DNA of 64,000 nucleotides from Nostoc commune NIES-4072 (GTDB taxonomy: Bacteria > Cyanobacteriota > Cyanobacteriia > Cyanobacteriales > Nostocaceae). The stretch is taken from contig NZ_BDUD01000001.1 of NCBI RefSeq assembly GCF_003113895.1, positions 4,380,513-4,444,512 on the forward strand, in the 5' to 3' direction. This document shows, piece after piece, positions 43,565 to 54,130 of this stretch. The notes under the pieces were generated by a model, which saw only the letters and a list, made by a program, of their open reading frames with translations, did no database searches and was not told where the DNA came from. Each line of letters starts with the position of its first letter. Position 1 is the first letter of the stretch. The position numbers and the translations under genes were made by a program.

Positions 43565-44230
43565 TTAAACTGATTGCAAAGATTGTTTCGCTTCAGTTGC
43601 GATCGCATCTACTTCATCATTAGCCAAAGTTTCTAATATAGATTTGGCTTCTGCACTACCCAAACGAGTCAAGGTTTGTACAAGTCTGTAACGAATTTGC
43701 CAATCTGGATTGGTTGCATAGGGAGCTAACAAAGGAACCGCTTGTAAATCTCCCAAGTCACCTAAAGAACTAATAGCAGCAGTTTGGACTAATTCGTTTT
43801 CTGATGAAAGTGCCTCTTTGAGTAGTTCAAAGGCTCGTGGATCGCCCAACTCTCCTAATGTGGCGATAATACTGAATTGTATTAACCATTCACCAGTTGT
43901 ATGGTAAAGGTGTTGCAAGTCTTCAAAAGCTTCACGTAACTTCAAAGCGCCCAAACAGTCTGCTGCTGCTGCTTGTACATCTACTTCGGAGTCATGAAGC
44001 AAGCGATCGCGCAAGATATCCAAGGATAACTGTAAATCTTGTGTTCCGAGTGTATCCATTTGACTCACCGCCGAGTAACGGACACGGGAATTGCTATCGC
44101 CAATAGCACTTTGAATTAATTCAAAGCCGATCCCTGGTTCCAGTTCGCGGATTTGATTTACTGCACGTAAGCGATCGCCTAAATTCTCAGAACTGAGCAA
44201 TTGCTTAACAGACTCCGGAGTAATACTCAT
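43565..44230 (-). CDS. HEAT-repeat protein, possible NblB/CpcE-type
   Basis: 221 residues made of HEAT-like helical repeats, each about 30 residues with (V/I)RYSAVSQMDTLG, QAAAADCLGALK, VQTAAISSLGDLGD and IRYRLVQTLTRLGS. Cyanobacterial relatives include NblB and CpcE, which handle phycobilins in phycobilisome assembly or degradation. The exact member cannot be fixed from sequence alone, so the name is tentative. It stands alone on the minus strand, upstream of the CBS gene. Confidence 0.8.
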   Translation of the reverse strand: MSITPESVKQLLSSENLGDRLRAVNQIRELEPGIGFELIQSAIGDSNSRVRYSAVSQMDTLGTQDLQLSLDILRDRLLHDSEVDVQAAAADCLGALKLREAFEDLQHLYHTTGEWLIQFSIIATLGELGDPRAFELLKEALSSENELVQTAAISSLGDLGDLQAVPLLAPYATNPDWQIRYRLVQTLTRLGSAEAKSILETLANDEVDAIATEAKQSLQSV

Positions 44231-44325
44231 CTAATTATCCTGATTTTCAAAGGTGTAAAAAACAGTCATTCGTCAACAGTCAAAAAACTTTTGACAAATG
44301 ACAAATGACTAATGACAAATAACGA

Positions 44326-44790
44326 TTAATCTTGACTTGCTGCCATTGCCCGAATAATATCACCACGAGTAAGGATACCAATTACTTGATCCGTGTCGTC
44401 AAGTACTGGCAAGCGGTGAACGCTGCGATCGTGCATGATTGTAGCGGCTTCCCTTAAAGTTTTATTAGGGGAAATAGCGATCGGGTTTTTACTCATCACC
44501 TCCCCAACGGTTTGCCCTAAAGCCTTGTGCAAATCACGTTCATAAGTAGCAGGATTTTTTAAATAGATAACGCTATCAAGAAACATGATGTAGGCAGGTG
44601 GAGTAACACCAGTTTCTTGCCACATCAAATCGGTTTCTGATATAATACCCACCAATTTACCGACATCATCCACAACAGGTAGTCCACTGATGTGGCGTTC
44701 TGCGAGAATTTGGATAGCTTCATTCAGTGGAGTTTCCGCCCGGACGACAATAGGATCGCGGCTCATCACATCGGCAACGGTTTTAGGCAT
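44326..44790 (-). CDS. CBS-domain protein
   Basis: 154 residues forming one CBS pair. CBS1 carries VADVMSRDPIVV and HISGLPVVDDVGKLVGIISE; CBS2 carries VGEVMSKNPIAI and HRLPVLDDTDQVIGILTRGDI. Between them lies a linker of about 30 residues with aromatic YIMFLDSVIYLKNPATY. CBS pairs bind adenosine nucleotides and act as energy sensors; no catalytic domain is fused. Its target protein is unknown. The stop is followed by a fragment of tgacaaatgac repeat. Confidence 0.92.
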   Translation of the reverse strand: MPKTVADVMSRDPIVVRAETPLNEAIQILAERHISGLPVVDDVGKLVGIISETDLMWQETGVTPPAYIMFLDSVIYLKNPATYERDLHKALGQTVGEVMSKNPIAISPNKTLREAATIMHDRSVHRLPVLDDTDQVIGILTRGDIIRAMAASQD

Positions 44791-44885
44791 TTATTTATTT
44801 ATTTACACTTTTAATCAAAGTCCCTGCGCTTATTGTAGAAAATTGCGGGACTCAACCTGATGCAATTAATAGATTGTTACGGTAT

Positions 44886-45008
44886 TGGTCATTGGGCATG
44901 GGGCATTGGGCATTGGGCATTGATCATTAATAATTCTTCTTCCCCTTCTTCCCCTGCTCCCTCATCTCCCTCATCTCCCCCCACTCCCCACTCCCTACTC
45001 CCCATCCC
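44886..45008. repeat. Composite heptamer/linker/C-rich repeat, partly coding
   Basis: Order: attgggc heptamers (44888-44920), linker atcattaataattctt, then ccctcatctcc units. The C-terminus of the MutT protein runs through this element. Confidence 0.85.
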
Positions 45009-45410
45009 CTTTAAAGCAGCAATAATTTGAATATTTGCTTTAGGAAAAGTAAACTCCTCCAGTTCTTCCAAAGTTACCCAACGAATTTCATCGGATTCTA
45101 AAGGCTGGGGAACGCCTGTAACATGGCGGCAATGATGTACTGTGAGGGTAACACGCAAGTCTGTATATGTGTGGTCAATAGTAATCAGATGCTCTCCTAC
45201 TTCAATTACTATTCCCAGTTCTTCGGAAATTTCTCGTTGAATACACTCGCTGATAGTTTCACCAGGCTCAATTTTACCGCCAGGAAATTCCCACAAACCA
45301 CCCATTGCTCCTTCTGGACGACGGCGATCAATTAAAATTTGCTCTTGCTCGTTCCAAATTACTGCAACACCAATGATTTTATGGGGTAGGAGAGAGTTTA
45401 TTTTACTCAT
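44889..45410 (-). CDS. mutT: MutT (8-oxo-dGTP diphosphatase), tail extended into repeat
   Basis: 173 residues from ATG 45410 (MSKINSLLPHKIIG). MutT hydrolyses 8-oxo-dGTP and prevents mutation. The Nudix box has GGKIEPGE...CIQREISEELG with its glutamates in place. The catalytic domain ends near WVTLEELEEFTFPKANIQII. The last 40 or so residues, starting GMGSREWGVGG and ending LLMINAQCPMPHAQ, are encoded by a composite repeat, so the natural stop has probably been lost. A start at 45494 is possible but would add a 28-residue segment without fit. Confidence 0.9.
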   Translation of the reverse strand: MSKINSLLPHKIIGVAVIWNEQEQILIDRRRPEGAMGGLWEFPGGKIEPGETISECIQREISEELGIVIEVGEHLITIDHTYTDLRVTLTVHHCRHVTGVPQPLESDEIRWVTLEELEEFTFPKANIQIIAALKGMGSREWGVGGDEGDEGAGEEGEEELLMINAQCPMPHAQ

Positions 45411-45998
45411 ATATGGGTAGATAGGCAGAGTTAACGATTCAAAATTCAAAATTAAAGACATTTCTGACAGGCATTTAAATCCCGACTGTAGCAAAACCCG
45501 CAGAGTAATTAATGCTACATATAACAGTTGGGGTCTTAAACTCTTTAATTTACAATAAAGTTCTTAATTTTCCACTTTTAATCCCTGATTCAAAGTATGC
45601 TCTTGACTCATAATAAAACTCGGCAGAGTTTAGACTACTTTGCCGAGTTTGAATTTATTGTGAATTATCATTTATCGTAGTTAGTTTACCTACGCATGTG
45701 TATTAATCATTTAGAGATACACCTCTAATTCAATTGATTACCAAACTACACAAGCTCATAAAGAACCAGATTGCAAACCTCTGCGCTAATCTCTGCACTC
45801 CTAATATGCGGTTCAGTAAAGCGCCTATACGTTTAAATTCAACTTTAATGAGTCACTGTTTTCGATATTTTAAAAAGATTTAGCTGATTCTTGATTGGGA
45901 ATTAGGAGCAAAGATTTCGCAGAGGTTTATTTTAAATTCATATCGCCATGACTGTGACTAGCTATAAACCCAACAAGAATATTGATACTATTACATTT
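45411..45998. other. Gene-poor region with hairpin
   Basis: 588 bp without a gene. It contains a strong hairpin at 45616-45650 (aaactcggca/tgccgagttt) followed on the minus strand by ttttatta, a possible terminator for the DUF760 gene. Otherwise AT-rich. Confidence 0.5.
45616..45650 (-). terminator. Terminator candidate
   Basis: A 10-bp stem with a 15-nt loop; on the minus strand the stem is followed by ttttattatg. It lies about 350 bp beyond the DUF760 stop, so the link is uncertain. Confidence 0.5.
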
Positions 45999-46343
45999 CT
46001 AGTCAATTTCGCTGCTGTTGGTTTCAGTTCCTTGTAGGGCGATTTCAAAATCCATTCTCTGTTCAGCATTACGCAAGAAATAACCGCTAATCATAGCAGA
46101 AGCTAGAAGCCGACCCAGACTTTCTCTACTGGTAGTCACAGTAACCCCAAAGTTTTCTGAAGGTAAATTACCCAATAGTCCTATAATATTCCGTTCCATT
46201 ACCTGAAAAACTTCGGCAGACTTAGGCTTAGATAGTTGCGTAACTGTTTCTGGACTCAAGGATTTAACATACTGCCATAGTAAATCACTAGTTTCTGATT
46301 CGCTATTGAAAAATTCTGAGACACGATTGGATGAGTTATTCAT
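45999..46343 (-). CDS. DUF760 protein
   Basis: 114 residues. The conserved DUF760 block VMERNIIGLLGNLPSE followed by FGVTVTTSRESLGRLL and SGYFLRNAEQRM is intact, covering residues 45-105. The family is found in cyanobacteria and plastids, with a suggested role in protein turnover or light response in plants; in bacteria the role is unknown. The RBS reads AAGGAGCT shortly before the ATG. Soluble, no signal peptide. Confidence 0.9.
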   Translation of the reverse strand: MNNSSNRVSEFFNSESETSDLLWQYVKSLSPETVTQLSKPKSAEVFQVMERNIIGLLGNLPSENFGVTVTTSRESLGRLLASAMISGYFLRNAEQRMDFEIALQGTETNSSEID

Positions 46344-46602
46344 TTTTTAGCTCCTTAACTACCACTGCTAGCTGCGGTGCTTGTTATTTGAATATTGAAT
46401 GTCTGTTTTGGTTTAGACTTAGCTAGCTCTTTTGTCTTCCTGTCAACTAATGTAACAGCCAAGCTTAAGAGTGGAAGTAGGCGTAACCGTACCAAAGTCA
46501 GCGTATTTTCTCACCCTAATAAATAAAGTAAAAAGTGAGGAGTTACTTAAAAACTCCTCACTCCTCACTCCTGCACAGACGCGATTAATCGCGTCTCTAC
46601 TC

Positions 46603-47559
46603 CTAACTTGCCAAATATTCACCCATGTTGGCTTTAGACTTGCGAAGTTTGGTTAAAGCTTCTCGCTCAATTTGCCGAACTCGTTCTCTGCTGATGTTCA
46701 GGATTTCACCAATTCTAGCCAGCGTCAGGGCTTGCCCATCAGTTAAGCCAAAGCGTAGTGTGATGACTTCCTTCTGTTGTGGCGTAAGATCACCCATCAG
46801 GCGATCTAAGTCATAAGATAAGGAAGATTGCATGACAAACTCTTCTGGAGATGCTCCTGGATCTTCCAGCATTTCTCCGAGTTCGGTGTCGTAATTATCA
46901 CCCAAGCGCAAATCTAAAGAAAGGGGCAAACGCGCCTTTTCTAGATACTCTCGCACTTGTTTGGGAGTTAATTCTAATTCTTCAGCTAGTTCACCAGCTG
47001 TCGGAGCGCGTCCCAATTTTTGAGACAATTGGCGCTGGGCCTTTTTAATTTTATTTAATTTTTCAGTGATATGAATAGGCAGGCGAATGGTGCGAGCTTT
47101 TTCGGCTATAGCACGAGTAATTGCTTGCCGAATCCACCAATAGGCATAAGTAGAAAATCTATACCCTTTGGTAGGGTCAAACTTTTCTACGCCTCGTTGC
47201 ATACCAATACTACCTTCTTGGATCAAGTCCAGTAAATCGACGTTGCGCTTTATGTACTTTTTGGCAACGGAGACTACCAGCCGCAAATTGGCTTCTACCA
47301 TCTTACGCTTGGCAATCTCACCATCAGCGATCGCTTCGTTTAACTCTGCTGGTTCTAGCTTTGTCGCTTTGGCCCATTCTTCTAAAGTCGGTTGACGACC
47401 TAACTGGGTGGCAAGAGATTCTCTTGATTCGTGCAAAGTGCAAGAACGTTGCACCTGTTTACCATAGAAAATCTCTTCCTCGTGTGTTAAGAGTGGCACA
47501 CGGCCAATCTCACGCAGGTAAGTCCGCACGAGGTCTGTGGCTGTCTGAGCGGTCTTCAT
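46603..47559 (-). CDS. Group 2 RNA polymerase sigma factor (RpoD/SigA family)
   Basis: 318 residues from ATG 47559 ([19 protein letters not shown]), the usual start; an ATG at 47601 adds 14 residues. Regions 1.2 ([21 protein letters not shown]), 2 ([38 protein letters not shown]), 3 ([15 protein letters not shown]) and 4 ([25 protein letters not shown]) are all present, while the long N-terminal region 1.1 of the primary sigma factor is absent. Group 2 sigma factors direct stress, nutrient or circadian gene sets. Which of SigB to SigE it is cannot be decided here. Confidence 0.92.
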   Translation of the reverse strand: MKTAQTATDLVRTYLREIGRVPLLTHEEEIFYGKQVQRSCTLHESRESLATQLGRQPTLEEWAKATKLEPAELNEAIADGEIAKRKMVEANLRLVVSVAKKYIKRNVDLLDLIQEGSIGMQRGVEKFDPTKGYRFSTYAYWWIRQAITRAIAEKARTIRLPIHITEKLNKIKKAQRQLSQKLGRAPTAGELAEELELTPKQVREYLEKARLPLSLDLRLGDNYDTELGEMLEDPGASPEEFVMQSSLSYDLDRLMGDLTPQQKEVITLRFGLTDGQALTLARIGEILNISRERVRQIEREALTKLRKSKANMGEYLAS

Positions 47560-47601
47560 GGCGCTACTCTTTGGTAATGATGGGTTTGGCGGTAGGGTCA
47601 T

Positions 47602-48190
47602 TAAGGGATAGATGCTTTTTTAGGGTGCTACCCAGTTAGGCTGGGAACCTATAGTATGGTTTGCAACTTACGCATCCGAGAAACTCGGCTGCTCATAATA
47701 ATCAAATTTAGGCTTCTTAACTGCTAAAAGTTACAGCTATTTCCTACTTTGCACAAGTATCTACAGTTAGATAAAAGGTCGCTTTTTAAACATTTTTCTA
47801 TTGGAGCCGTATTAACAATTGTAACATTTATGAGAATATTTTGGCTATATAGCGACATTAAATTTCCTGGTTGTTCCAGTTCATGCAACGTTGCCCTTTC
47901 TCTCTAGGCTGACTTGAAGTAAATTTAAGAAATTCTCAGTTCAAATAATTTTCCTCATATTTGTTAAGGTATCTCTAATGAGAACTATAGTCATTCTCTT
48001 ATAACAATTACTTAATTTTTGTTGGGAATGGGGAATGGGGATTAGGGACTGGTGATTGGGTATTGGGGACTGGGGACTAGAGAGTGGTGATTGGGTATTG
48101 GGTACTGGGGACTGGGGACTGGGGAATGGGCATTGGACAATAATTAATAGTTCTTCTTCCCTGCTCCCTGCTCCCTGCCCCCTACCTCCC
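47602..48190. other. Intergenic region with composite repeat
   Basis: 589 bp between the sigma factor and carB. The part nearest the sigma factor (47602-48000) is AT-rich without a gene and is likely its promoter region. A composite repeat follows at 48024-48190 (attgggg/ggactgg heptamer variants, linker caataattaatagttcttctt, C-rich octamers). An open frame on the minus strand (47941-48204) merely translates the repeat. Confidence 0.55.
48024..48190. repeat. Composite heptamer/C-rich repeat near carB
   Basis: It directly follows the carB stop and could form part of its 3' untranslated region. Order as in the other copies. Confidence 0.8.
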
Positions 48191-51100
48191 CTACTCCCTT
48201 GCAATCGGGCAATATTCTTGAATGGTTTTTACGTCCAAAGTCGTATTTTGTAAAGAACGGATGGCGGCGACGGTGGCTTTTGCGCCGGCGATGGTAGTAA
48301 TTATGGGGATTTTGTAGGCTAAAGCTGTGCGGCGAATTAACCTAGCATCAGTGTGGGCTTCTTCTCCTGAAGGTGTATTGATAATAAGTTGGATTTTCTG
48401 GTTTTTGATTGCATCTAGGACGTGGGGACGGCCTTCATGGAGTTTTAACACTAATTCAATATTTAACCCCTGTTCGAGTAGAACTCGCCGTGTACCAAGG
48501 GTAGCCATTACTGTAAAGCCCAAATCGATAAACTCCTTCACCACACCACTGGCAGCAGCTTTATCGCGATCGCTCATTGATACAAATACAGTTCCACTTA
48601 GTGGTAAACGCTCCCCAGCACCCATTTCCGCTTTGGCAAAAGCCCGGCCAAAGTCGCTGTCAATCCCCATCACCTCACCAGTGGATCTCATTTCTGGGCC
48701 CAATATTGTATCAGTTCCTGGGAATTTATTAAAGGGTAATACTGCTTCTTTTACAGCAATATGTGTCGGAATGATTTCCTCGGTGAAGTGTAGCTCCTCT
48801 AAGGTTTTACCTGACATAATTAAGGATGCTAGTTTTGCCAATTGCACGCCCGTTGCTTTAGAAACAAAGGGCACTGTACGCGAGGCGCGGGGGTTGGCTT
48901 CCAAAATGTAAACTTGCGGAGAATAACTGCTTGCGCCGACAACGGCAAATTGAATATTCATCAACCCCACAACTGACAGCGCTTGCGCTAACTGCACCGT
49001 CCATGTGCGAATTTGATTGAGAACTGCTGGTGATAGGGAAATCGAAGGTAAGGAACAAGCGGAATCTCCTGAGTGAATCCCCGCTTGCTCGATGTGTTCC
49101 ATGATACCACCAATCACTACCCGTCCTGTATGATCGGCGATCGCATCTACATCGACTTCGATCGCATTTTCCAAAAACTTATCAATCAAAATCGGATGTT
49201 CTGGTTCTATGAGTACTGCAAAGCTCATGTAGCGTTCCAACTCAGAATCGGAATAAACGATTTCCATCGCTCGTCCCCCTAACACATAGCTGGGACGCAC
49301 CACCACCGGATAGCCAATGCGTTTGGCGACAATCAGCGCGTCTTCGTAACTCCGCGCAACACCATTAGGCGGTTGGGAGATATTCAACTGTTGAAGAATC
49401 TTTTCAAACCGTTCCCGGTTTTCTGCCATATCGATGGAATCTGGCGATGTACCCCAAATTTTGGTAAGCAGCTCTGAGGTGTTATTTCTAAGAAATTCTT
49501 GTAATGGGAGAGCCAACTTCAATGGTGTTTGACCGCCAAACTGGACAATCACCCCGACTGGATTTTCAGTTTCAATGATGTTAATAACATCTTCTTTTGT
49601 TAATGGCTCAAAGTAAAGGCGATCGCTGGTATCGTAGTCTGTCGAAACTGTCTCTGGGTTAGAGTTGACCATAATCGTCTCATACCCCGCTTTCTTCAAA
49701 GCATAAGCGGCGTGACAACAACAATAATCAAACTCAATTCCCTGGCCAATGCGGTTGGGGCCACCACCCAAAATCAACACTTTTGGCTTGGTTGCGGGCA
49801 TTACCTCTGTTTCTTCTTCGTAGGTAGAATAGTAGTAGGGAGTAAACGCTTCAAACTCAGCCGCGCAGGTATCTACGGTTTTGTAAACTGGGATAATCCC
49901 TAGTGACTTGCGGTAAGCGCGAACTTCATCTTCGGTGGTTTTGGTGGCATAAGCAATCTGGCGATCGCTATATCCGTCCCGCTTCACCTCATAAAGTTGC
50001 TCTTTTGTCAATTGCTGCAAGGGTGTCCGCTTGAGGAATTTCTCGATATCTAATAGTTGTTGAAATTTATCTAGGAACCAAGGGTCAATACCAGTTAGTT
50101 CGTAGATTTCCTCAGCAGTAATTCCTAGTTGTAAAGCATGGCGCACGGAGAAAATGCGATCGGGGTTAGGTGTTCGCAGTTGGGCGCGGATTTGTTCACC
50201 ACTAGGTAATTTTTCGGCTTTGTCGCAACCCCAACCAGCGCGTCCGGTTTCGAGCGATCGCAACGCCTTTTGGAAGGATTCGTTGAATGTGCGCCCAATT
50301 GCCATTGCTTCCCCAACTGATTTCATTTGGGTTGTCAGCACTGGGTCGGAACCGGGGAACTTTTCAAAGGCGAAGCGAGGGATTTTTGTCACTACATAGT
50401 CAATTGTCGGCTCAAAAGACGCGGGAGTTTTCTTGGTGATGTCATTTTTAATTTCATCCAAGGTGTAGCCCACAGCCAATTTTGCGGCCATTTTGGCGAT
50501 GGGGAAACCCGTAGCTTTGGAAGATAAAGCCGAACTGCGGGAAACGCGGGGGTTCATCTCAATTACAACCACATCCCCATTAACTGGATTGACGGCAAAT
50601 TGAATATTAGAACCACCAGTTTCCACACCGATCTCGCGGATGATTTTGATTGCCATATCCCGCAGCCTTTGATATTCTTTATCAGTGAGGGTTTGCGCGG
50701 GAGCGACGGTAATCGAGTCTCCAGTGTGAATGCCCATCGGGTCAAGGTTTTCGATGGAGCAGATAATAACCACGTTATCTGCTAAATCACGCATCACTTC
50801 GAGTTCATATTCTTTCCAGCCGAGTAAAGACTGGTCAATGAGAATTTGCGAAACGGGGCTGGCATCTATACCCACCTGTGCCATTTCTTCAAATTCTTCT
50901 TGGTTGTAAGCAATACCGCCGCCACTTCCACCCATTGTGAAAGCTGGACGAATAATTAGGGGATAACTACCAATTTGGCGGGCAACAGCTTTGGCTTCTT
51001 CTAAAGATTCGGCTGTGCCACTGGGACATACAGCTACTCCGATCCTTGCCATTGCTTCACCAAAAAGTTTTCGATCTTCGGCTTTTTCAATGGCTGGTAG

Positions 51101-51457
51101 TTTAGCGCCGATTAACTCAACGCTGTACTTTTCCAACACGCCATTTTTGGCTAAAGCAACGGCGATGTTGAGGGCGGTTTGTCCTCCCATCGTTGGTAGG
51201 AGAGCATCAGGGCGTTCTTTCTCAATGACTTTTTCGACCAATTCTGGTGTCAACGGCTCAATGTAAGTGCGATCGGCCGTTTCTGGGTCGGTCATAATTG
51301 TTGCAGGGTTGGAGTTGACCAAAACCACTTCATAGCCTTCTTCTCGCAGCGCTTTGCAGGCTTGAGTGCCAGAGTAGTCAAACTCACAGGCTTGTCCAAT
51401 CACAATTGGGCCAGAGCCTAACAGTAGAATCTTCCGGAGGTCATCACGGCGGGGCAT
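48191..51457 (-). CDS. carB: Carbamoyl-phosphate synthase large chain
   Basis: 1088 residues. CarB makes carbamoyl phosphate from bicarbonate, ammonia and two ATP for arginine and pyrimidine synthesis. Two homologous ATP-grasp halves are visible: the N-half begins [21 protein letters not shown]; the C-half begins [24 protein letters not shown]-grasp signatures are [10 protein letters not shown] and [16 protein letters not shown]. The allosteric MGS-like domain occupies about 945-1075 ([20 protein letters not shown]). A complete length is present. The small chain carA is not in this window. Confidence 0.97.
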   Translation of the reverse strand: MPRRDDLRKILLLGSGPIVIGQACEFDYSGTQACKALREEGYEVVLVNSNPATIMTDPETADRTYIEPLTPELVEKVIEKERPDALLPTMGGQTALNIAVALAKNGVLEKYSVELIGAKLPAIEKAEDRKLFGEAMARIGVAVCPSGTAESLEEAKAVARQIGSYPLIIRPAFTMGGSGGGIAYNQEEFEEMAQVGIDASPVSQILIDQSLLGWKEYELEVMRDLADNVVIICSIENLDPMGIHTGDSITVAPAQTLTDKEYQRLRDMAIKIIREIGVETGGSNIQFAVNPVNGDVVVIEMNPRVSRSSALSSKATGFPIAKMAAKLAVGYTLDEIKNDITKKTPASFEPTIDYVVTKIPRFAFEKFPGSDPVLTTQMKSVGEAMAIGRTFNESFQKALRSLETGRAGWGCDKAEKLPSGEQIRAQLRTPNPDRIFSVRHALQLGITAEEIYELTGIDPWFLDKFQQLLDIEKFLKRTPLQQLTKEQLYEVKRDGYSDRQIAYATKTTEDEVRAYRKSLGIIPVYKTVDTCAAEFEAFTPYYYSTYEEETEVMPATKPKVLILGGGPNRIGQGIEFDYCCCHAAYALKKAGYETIMVNSNPETVSTDYDTSDRLYFEPLTKEDVINIIETENPVGVIVQFGGQTPLKLALPLQEFLRNNTSELLTKIWGTSPDSIDMAENRERFEKILQQLNISQPPNGVARSYEDALIVAKRIGYPVVVRPSYVLGGRAMEIVYSDSELERYMSFAVLIEPEHPILIDKFLENAIEVDVDAIADHTGRVVIGGIMEHIEQAGIHSGDSACSLPSISLSPAVLNQIRTWTVQLAQALSVVGLMNIQFAVVGASSYSPQVYILEANPRASRTVPFVSKATGVQLAKLASLIMSGKTLEELHFTEEIIPTHIAVKEAVLPFNKFPGTDTILGPEMRSTGEVMGIDSDFGRAFAKAEMGAGERLPLSGTVFVSMSDRDKAAASGVVKEFIDLGFTVMATLGTRRVLLEQGLNIELVLKLHEGRPHVLDAIKNQKIQLIINTPSGEEAHTDARLIRRTALAYKIPIITTIAGAKATVAAIRSLQNTTLDVKTIQEYCPIARE

Positions 51458-52009
51458 AGTAGTTGCCTTGGAATACGAGAATACAAATCCTGATTATTTT
51501 AAGGGTCTTTACCCCCTCTCGTGCTTTTTATTATTAAGTTTTCTAAGTTTGATGACAAACAGACGCGATTAATCGCGTCTGTACAAAGTGGGGAGTGGGG
51601 AAGCAGGGGAAGAAGAACTATGATATTGACCCATGCCCAATGCCCAATGCCCAATGCCCAATAAGTATTTTGTATTTCTAATTTTATTTAATTGCGATGC
51701 TAAAATTTTTAAAGTTTTTGCGAATATTTATTATTTAATTTGGTGAGATTTGGCAAAAGACGATTATTTATTCTGGCATATACCTATCTATTTTATTAAA
51801 TATAAATAAATTTCTTAACTAAAAATATTTATTAACTATCTAATTGCTAAATATTTGCAATGTTAAATATTATGAAAATATGTTTACTTAAATTAAAAAT
51901 GGCAGATAGATAAAAATACCATTCTCTGCCATTTTTTATAATATTTTAAGAGTTAGTGCTGCTAACTTTTTCTTTCAGTCTAGGTAGACAAATCTAGATT
52001 ATGAGAGTT
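51458..52009. other. AT-rich intergenic region with repeat
   Basis: 552 bp. It holds a reverse composite repeat at 51588-51662 and a very AT-rich stretch (51700-51900) ending in the dps terminator. An acgcgattaatcgcgt palindrome lies at about 51563-51578; the same sequence also occurs at about 46579-46594. No gene. Confidence 0.5.
51895..51936 (-). terminator. Terminator candidate downstream of dps
   Basis: A 12-bp perfect stem (aaaaatggcaga/tctgccattttt). On the minus strand the stem is followed by T-rich sequence about 75-110 bp after the dps stop. Confidence 0.75.
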
Positions 52010-52564
52010 TTAGCTTTGAGCAGCTTGGACAAACCCTAAAGTTAAGCTGTCTTTAGCGAGGAAGTGAGATAAATGATATGCACGTTCCTCAGTTTTCAAC
52101 AAAATCTTTTCGTACAGATAGCGTGTACCCCGATCGCCCAAACTTTCTGCCTGAGCAGCTTGACGACGAATTACGCCAATGATTGCTTGTTCGGCAGCTA
52201 GGTCATTTTCCACCATCTGGCGAGAAGAGTATACACCTTCAGATTCTTGTTCAAAACAGGTTAATTCTGCTAATTTGCTGAAGGTCGCTACTGGCACACC
52301 ACCCAGTCCATCCAAACGTTCTCCAATTTCATGAACGTGGTCTTGTACTTGGTTGTAGCTTTCGTTAAAAAACTCATGCAGAGAGTAAAATTCTGAGCCT
52401 TCAACTACAAAATGATGCTTTTGGTACTGCAAGTATAGTGCCTGGAAACTAGCTAATACAACGTTGAATCCTTCTGTCACTGGAGCAGTTACGCTGTGAT
52501 CCAACAACACAGGGTTGTCATATACATTACCAAAATTCCGTAACAAAGTTTGTGTTTCAGACAT
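52010..52564 (-). CDS. dps: Dps family ferritin-like protein
   Basis: 184 residues. Dps forms 12-subunit shells that oxidise and store iron and shield DNA. The four-helix ferritin-like fold has the ferroxidase motif region [35 protein letters not shown] with His, Glu and Asp ligands, and the second ligand helix [20 protein letters not shown]. The ribosome binding site is AAAGAGAGGAACG. It may serve oxidative stress defence. A terminator lies downstream. Confidence 0.93.
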   Translation of the reverse strand: MSETQTLLRNFGNVYDNPVLLDHSVTAPVTEGFNVVLASFQALYLQYQKHHFVVEGSEFYSLHEFFNESYNQVQDHVHEIGERLDGLGGVPVATFSKLAELTCFEQESEGVYSSRQMVENDLAAEQAIIGVIRRQAAQAESLGDRGTRYLYEKILLKTEERAYHLSHFLAKDSLTLGFVQAAQS

Positions 52565-53014
52565 TGCGTTCCTCTCTTTTTAACAGTTATAGATTTTAAC
52601 TGCTTATTCTTAACATATTAACATTTTAATAATAAGAGCAAGCCAATTCGCCATGTCAATATTTTGTATTTTTACTTACTAAAAATCTCAGGTTTATTGT
52701 CGGCTGGATGATGGCACGCTCATCAAGTTGCATAATTTTATCATTATCATTGACATCCCAGATTAAATGTGCATCTTTCCTAACAAGAGCAGGGAGCAGG
52801 GGGGCAGGGAGCAGGGGGAAAAGGGGAAACTTCTCCCTTGAAAGCTGCCCTCTGCCCCCTTTCAATATGCAATGGCTGCAAAAATTTGATTTTTTTTCCA
52901 AAATTACTGAGAATTGTTTGCACTTAAGGTATGCTGGTTTTAAGAGGTTAAACTTTTTAAACTTTCAAAAAGCAGAGAGTTAAATGGCGGTAGTTACTGC
53001 AAGTTTGTTGCACT
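52565..53014. other. Intergenic region with G-rich repeat
   Basis: 450 bp. A purine-rich stretch (gagcagggagcaggggggcagggagcagggggaaaagggg) lies at 52788-52830, then complementary ctgccctctgcccccttt at 52845-52862. The open frames here translate it and are not genes. Confidence 0.55.
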
Positions 53015-53287
53015 TTGAGGGCAATTCTCTTGAAATCGTTTAGTTCAGAAATAGAAAGCAGCCACCTTGTAGAGGTGAATTGGGCAGATCGCTGGCAAGT
53101 CTATCAACGCCTAAAGGAGTTAGACATTCCCTGTAGTTGTCAGGCTAACCAGCCATTGCAAGTTGAAATTAGCTCTCCTATGACAGCTGTTCAACTTTGG
53201 AGTGTGATACGGCGATTAACAGCCTCTCGCCAAGACCAGATTTGGACTCTTGAGCACTGCTGGAAAAGTCGCTACCAACAGTTCTAA
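53015..53287 (+). CDS. Small conserved-looking protein of unknown function
   Basis: 90 residues from TTG 53015, or 85 from TTG 53030. It has a beta-alpha-beta pattern: HLVEVNWADRWQVYQRLKELD, SCQANQPLQVEISSPMTAVQLW, then a C-terminal RQDQIWTLEHCWKS. A CSC pair occurs at about 41-43. Neither a catalytic motif nor a signal peptide is apparent. The next gene (53348) follows on the same strand after 60 bp. Coding status is supported by the strand order and by conserved-looking residues, but not certain. Confidence 0.6.
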   Translation: MRAILLKSFSSEIESSHLVEVNWADRWQVYQRLKELDIPCSCQANQPLQVEISSPMTAVQLWSVIRRLTASRQDQIWTLEHCWKSRYQQF

Positions 53288-53347
53288 TCTTTAGCTACTG
53301 AGAACATTTCCCTTGATAGCTTGTATTAATTAAAAGGAGGTTAAAAA

Positions 53348-54004
53348 ATGGGTGCATCTCACAGTATGGAAGTATCGCAGTTTTGCCTTGAGGGCAGATT
53401 TATAGATTTTGTTATTAAAGATGGCTATAAGCTTAAAGGCTTAATGCTGGGGACTCATGAGGGTGAGTCTTATATTAAACTCGCTAAACATTTACGGGCT
53501 GCTTTTGACTTGCGCTTACCACCAGGGACTTGGCTGCAAGTTGCTGGTTATAAAGAATACGATATAAAAAAAGACAAAGTTACACTGAAAGCTGAACGTG
53601 TGATGGCGGCGCGTTCTGAAATGGCGACAGTTCAAAGCATCGCCGCACCACAAGAACCCCCATCTATTGATAATGCCAAGGTAAAACCAGCTAAAACTAA
53701 AGCCACGATTTTGGTCTGTCAAAAATCTGATTGTATGAAACGCGGTGGTAAAGCAGTTTGTCAGGCGTTGGAGGCGGCTTTAAGCGATCGCGGTTTAGAA
53801 GACCAAGTTACAATCAAAGGCACTGGTTGTATGAAGAATTGTAAAGCTGGGCCAAACTTAGTTATGCCAGATAAAACGCGCCATAGCCGAATTCAAGCTA
53901 CACAGGTTCCGGCGTTGATGGATAAGCATTTTGGTGACAAGAGTTTAGAAACGCAGCCTGAGAATTTAAAGGAAGCAGCGATATTTAATGCTAAGTTTTG
54001 CTGA
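53348..54004 (+). CDS. Thioredoxin-like [2Fe-2S] ferredoxin-domain protein
   Basis: 218 residues, with a strong aggaggttaaaaa ribosome binding site. An N-terminal beta-rich region (about 1-90; FIDFVIKDGYKLKGLMLGTHEG) resembles a DNA- or ligand-binding OB/SH3-like domain. The C-terminal domain (about 120-195) is a thioredoxin-like ferredoxin with Cys in LVCQKSDCMKRGG and TGCMKNCKAGP, four cysteines positioned for one [2Fe-2S] cluster. The two parts are joined by a Lys/Pro linker. It would act in electron transfer or redox sensing; no partner is nearby. Confidence 0.88.
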   Translation: MGASHSMEVSQFCLEGRFIDFVIKDGYKLKGLMLGTHEGESYIKLAKHLRAAFDLRLPPGTWLQVAGYKEYDIKKDKVTLKAERVMAARSEMATVQSIAAPQEPPSIDNAKVKPAKTKATILVCQKSDCMKRGGKAVCQALEAALSDRGLEDQVTIKGTGCMKNCKAGPNLVMPDKTRHSRIQATQVPALMDKHFGDKSLETQPENLKEAAIFNAKFC

Positions 54005-54130
54005 AAAACTTAGCCAAATCTTGACATTTGAATCAGAAAGTTTAATAATATCTTCATCAAGTGTGTTCCATTAATACTCGGCATTCGGCTTTAGCCCAGT
54101 ATTTGTAAAAGTTTCAAATTAAGCGATCGC

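Noticed and set aside
47941..48204. 87-residue open frame of Gln/Ser/Pro repeats
   Set aside because: Direct translation of the composite repeat next to carB.
48327..51266. Open frames opposite carB
   Set aside because: carB is complete and explains the region.
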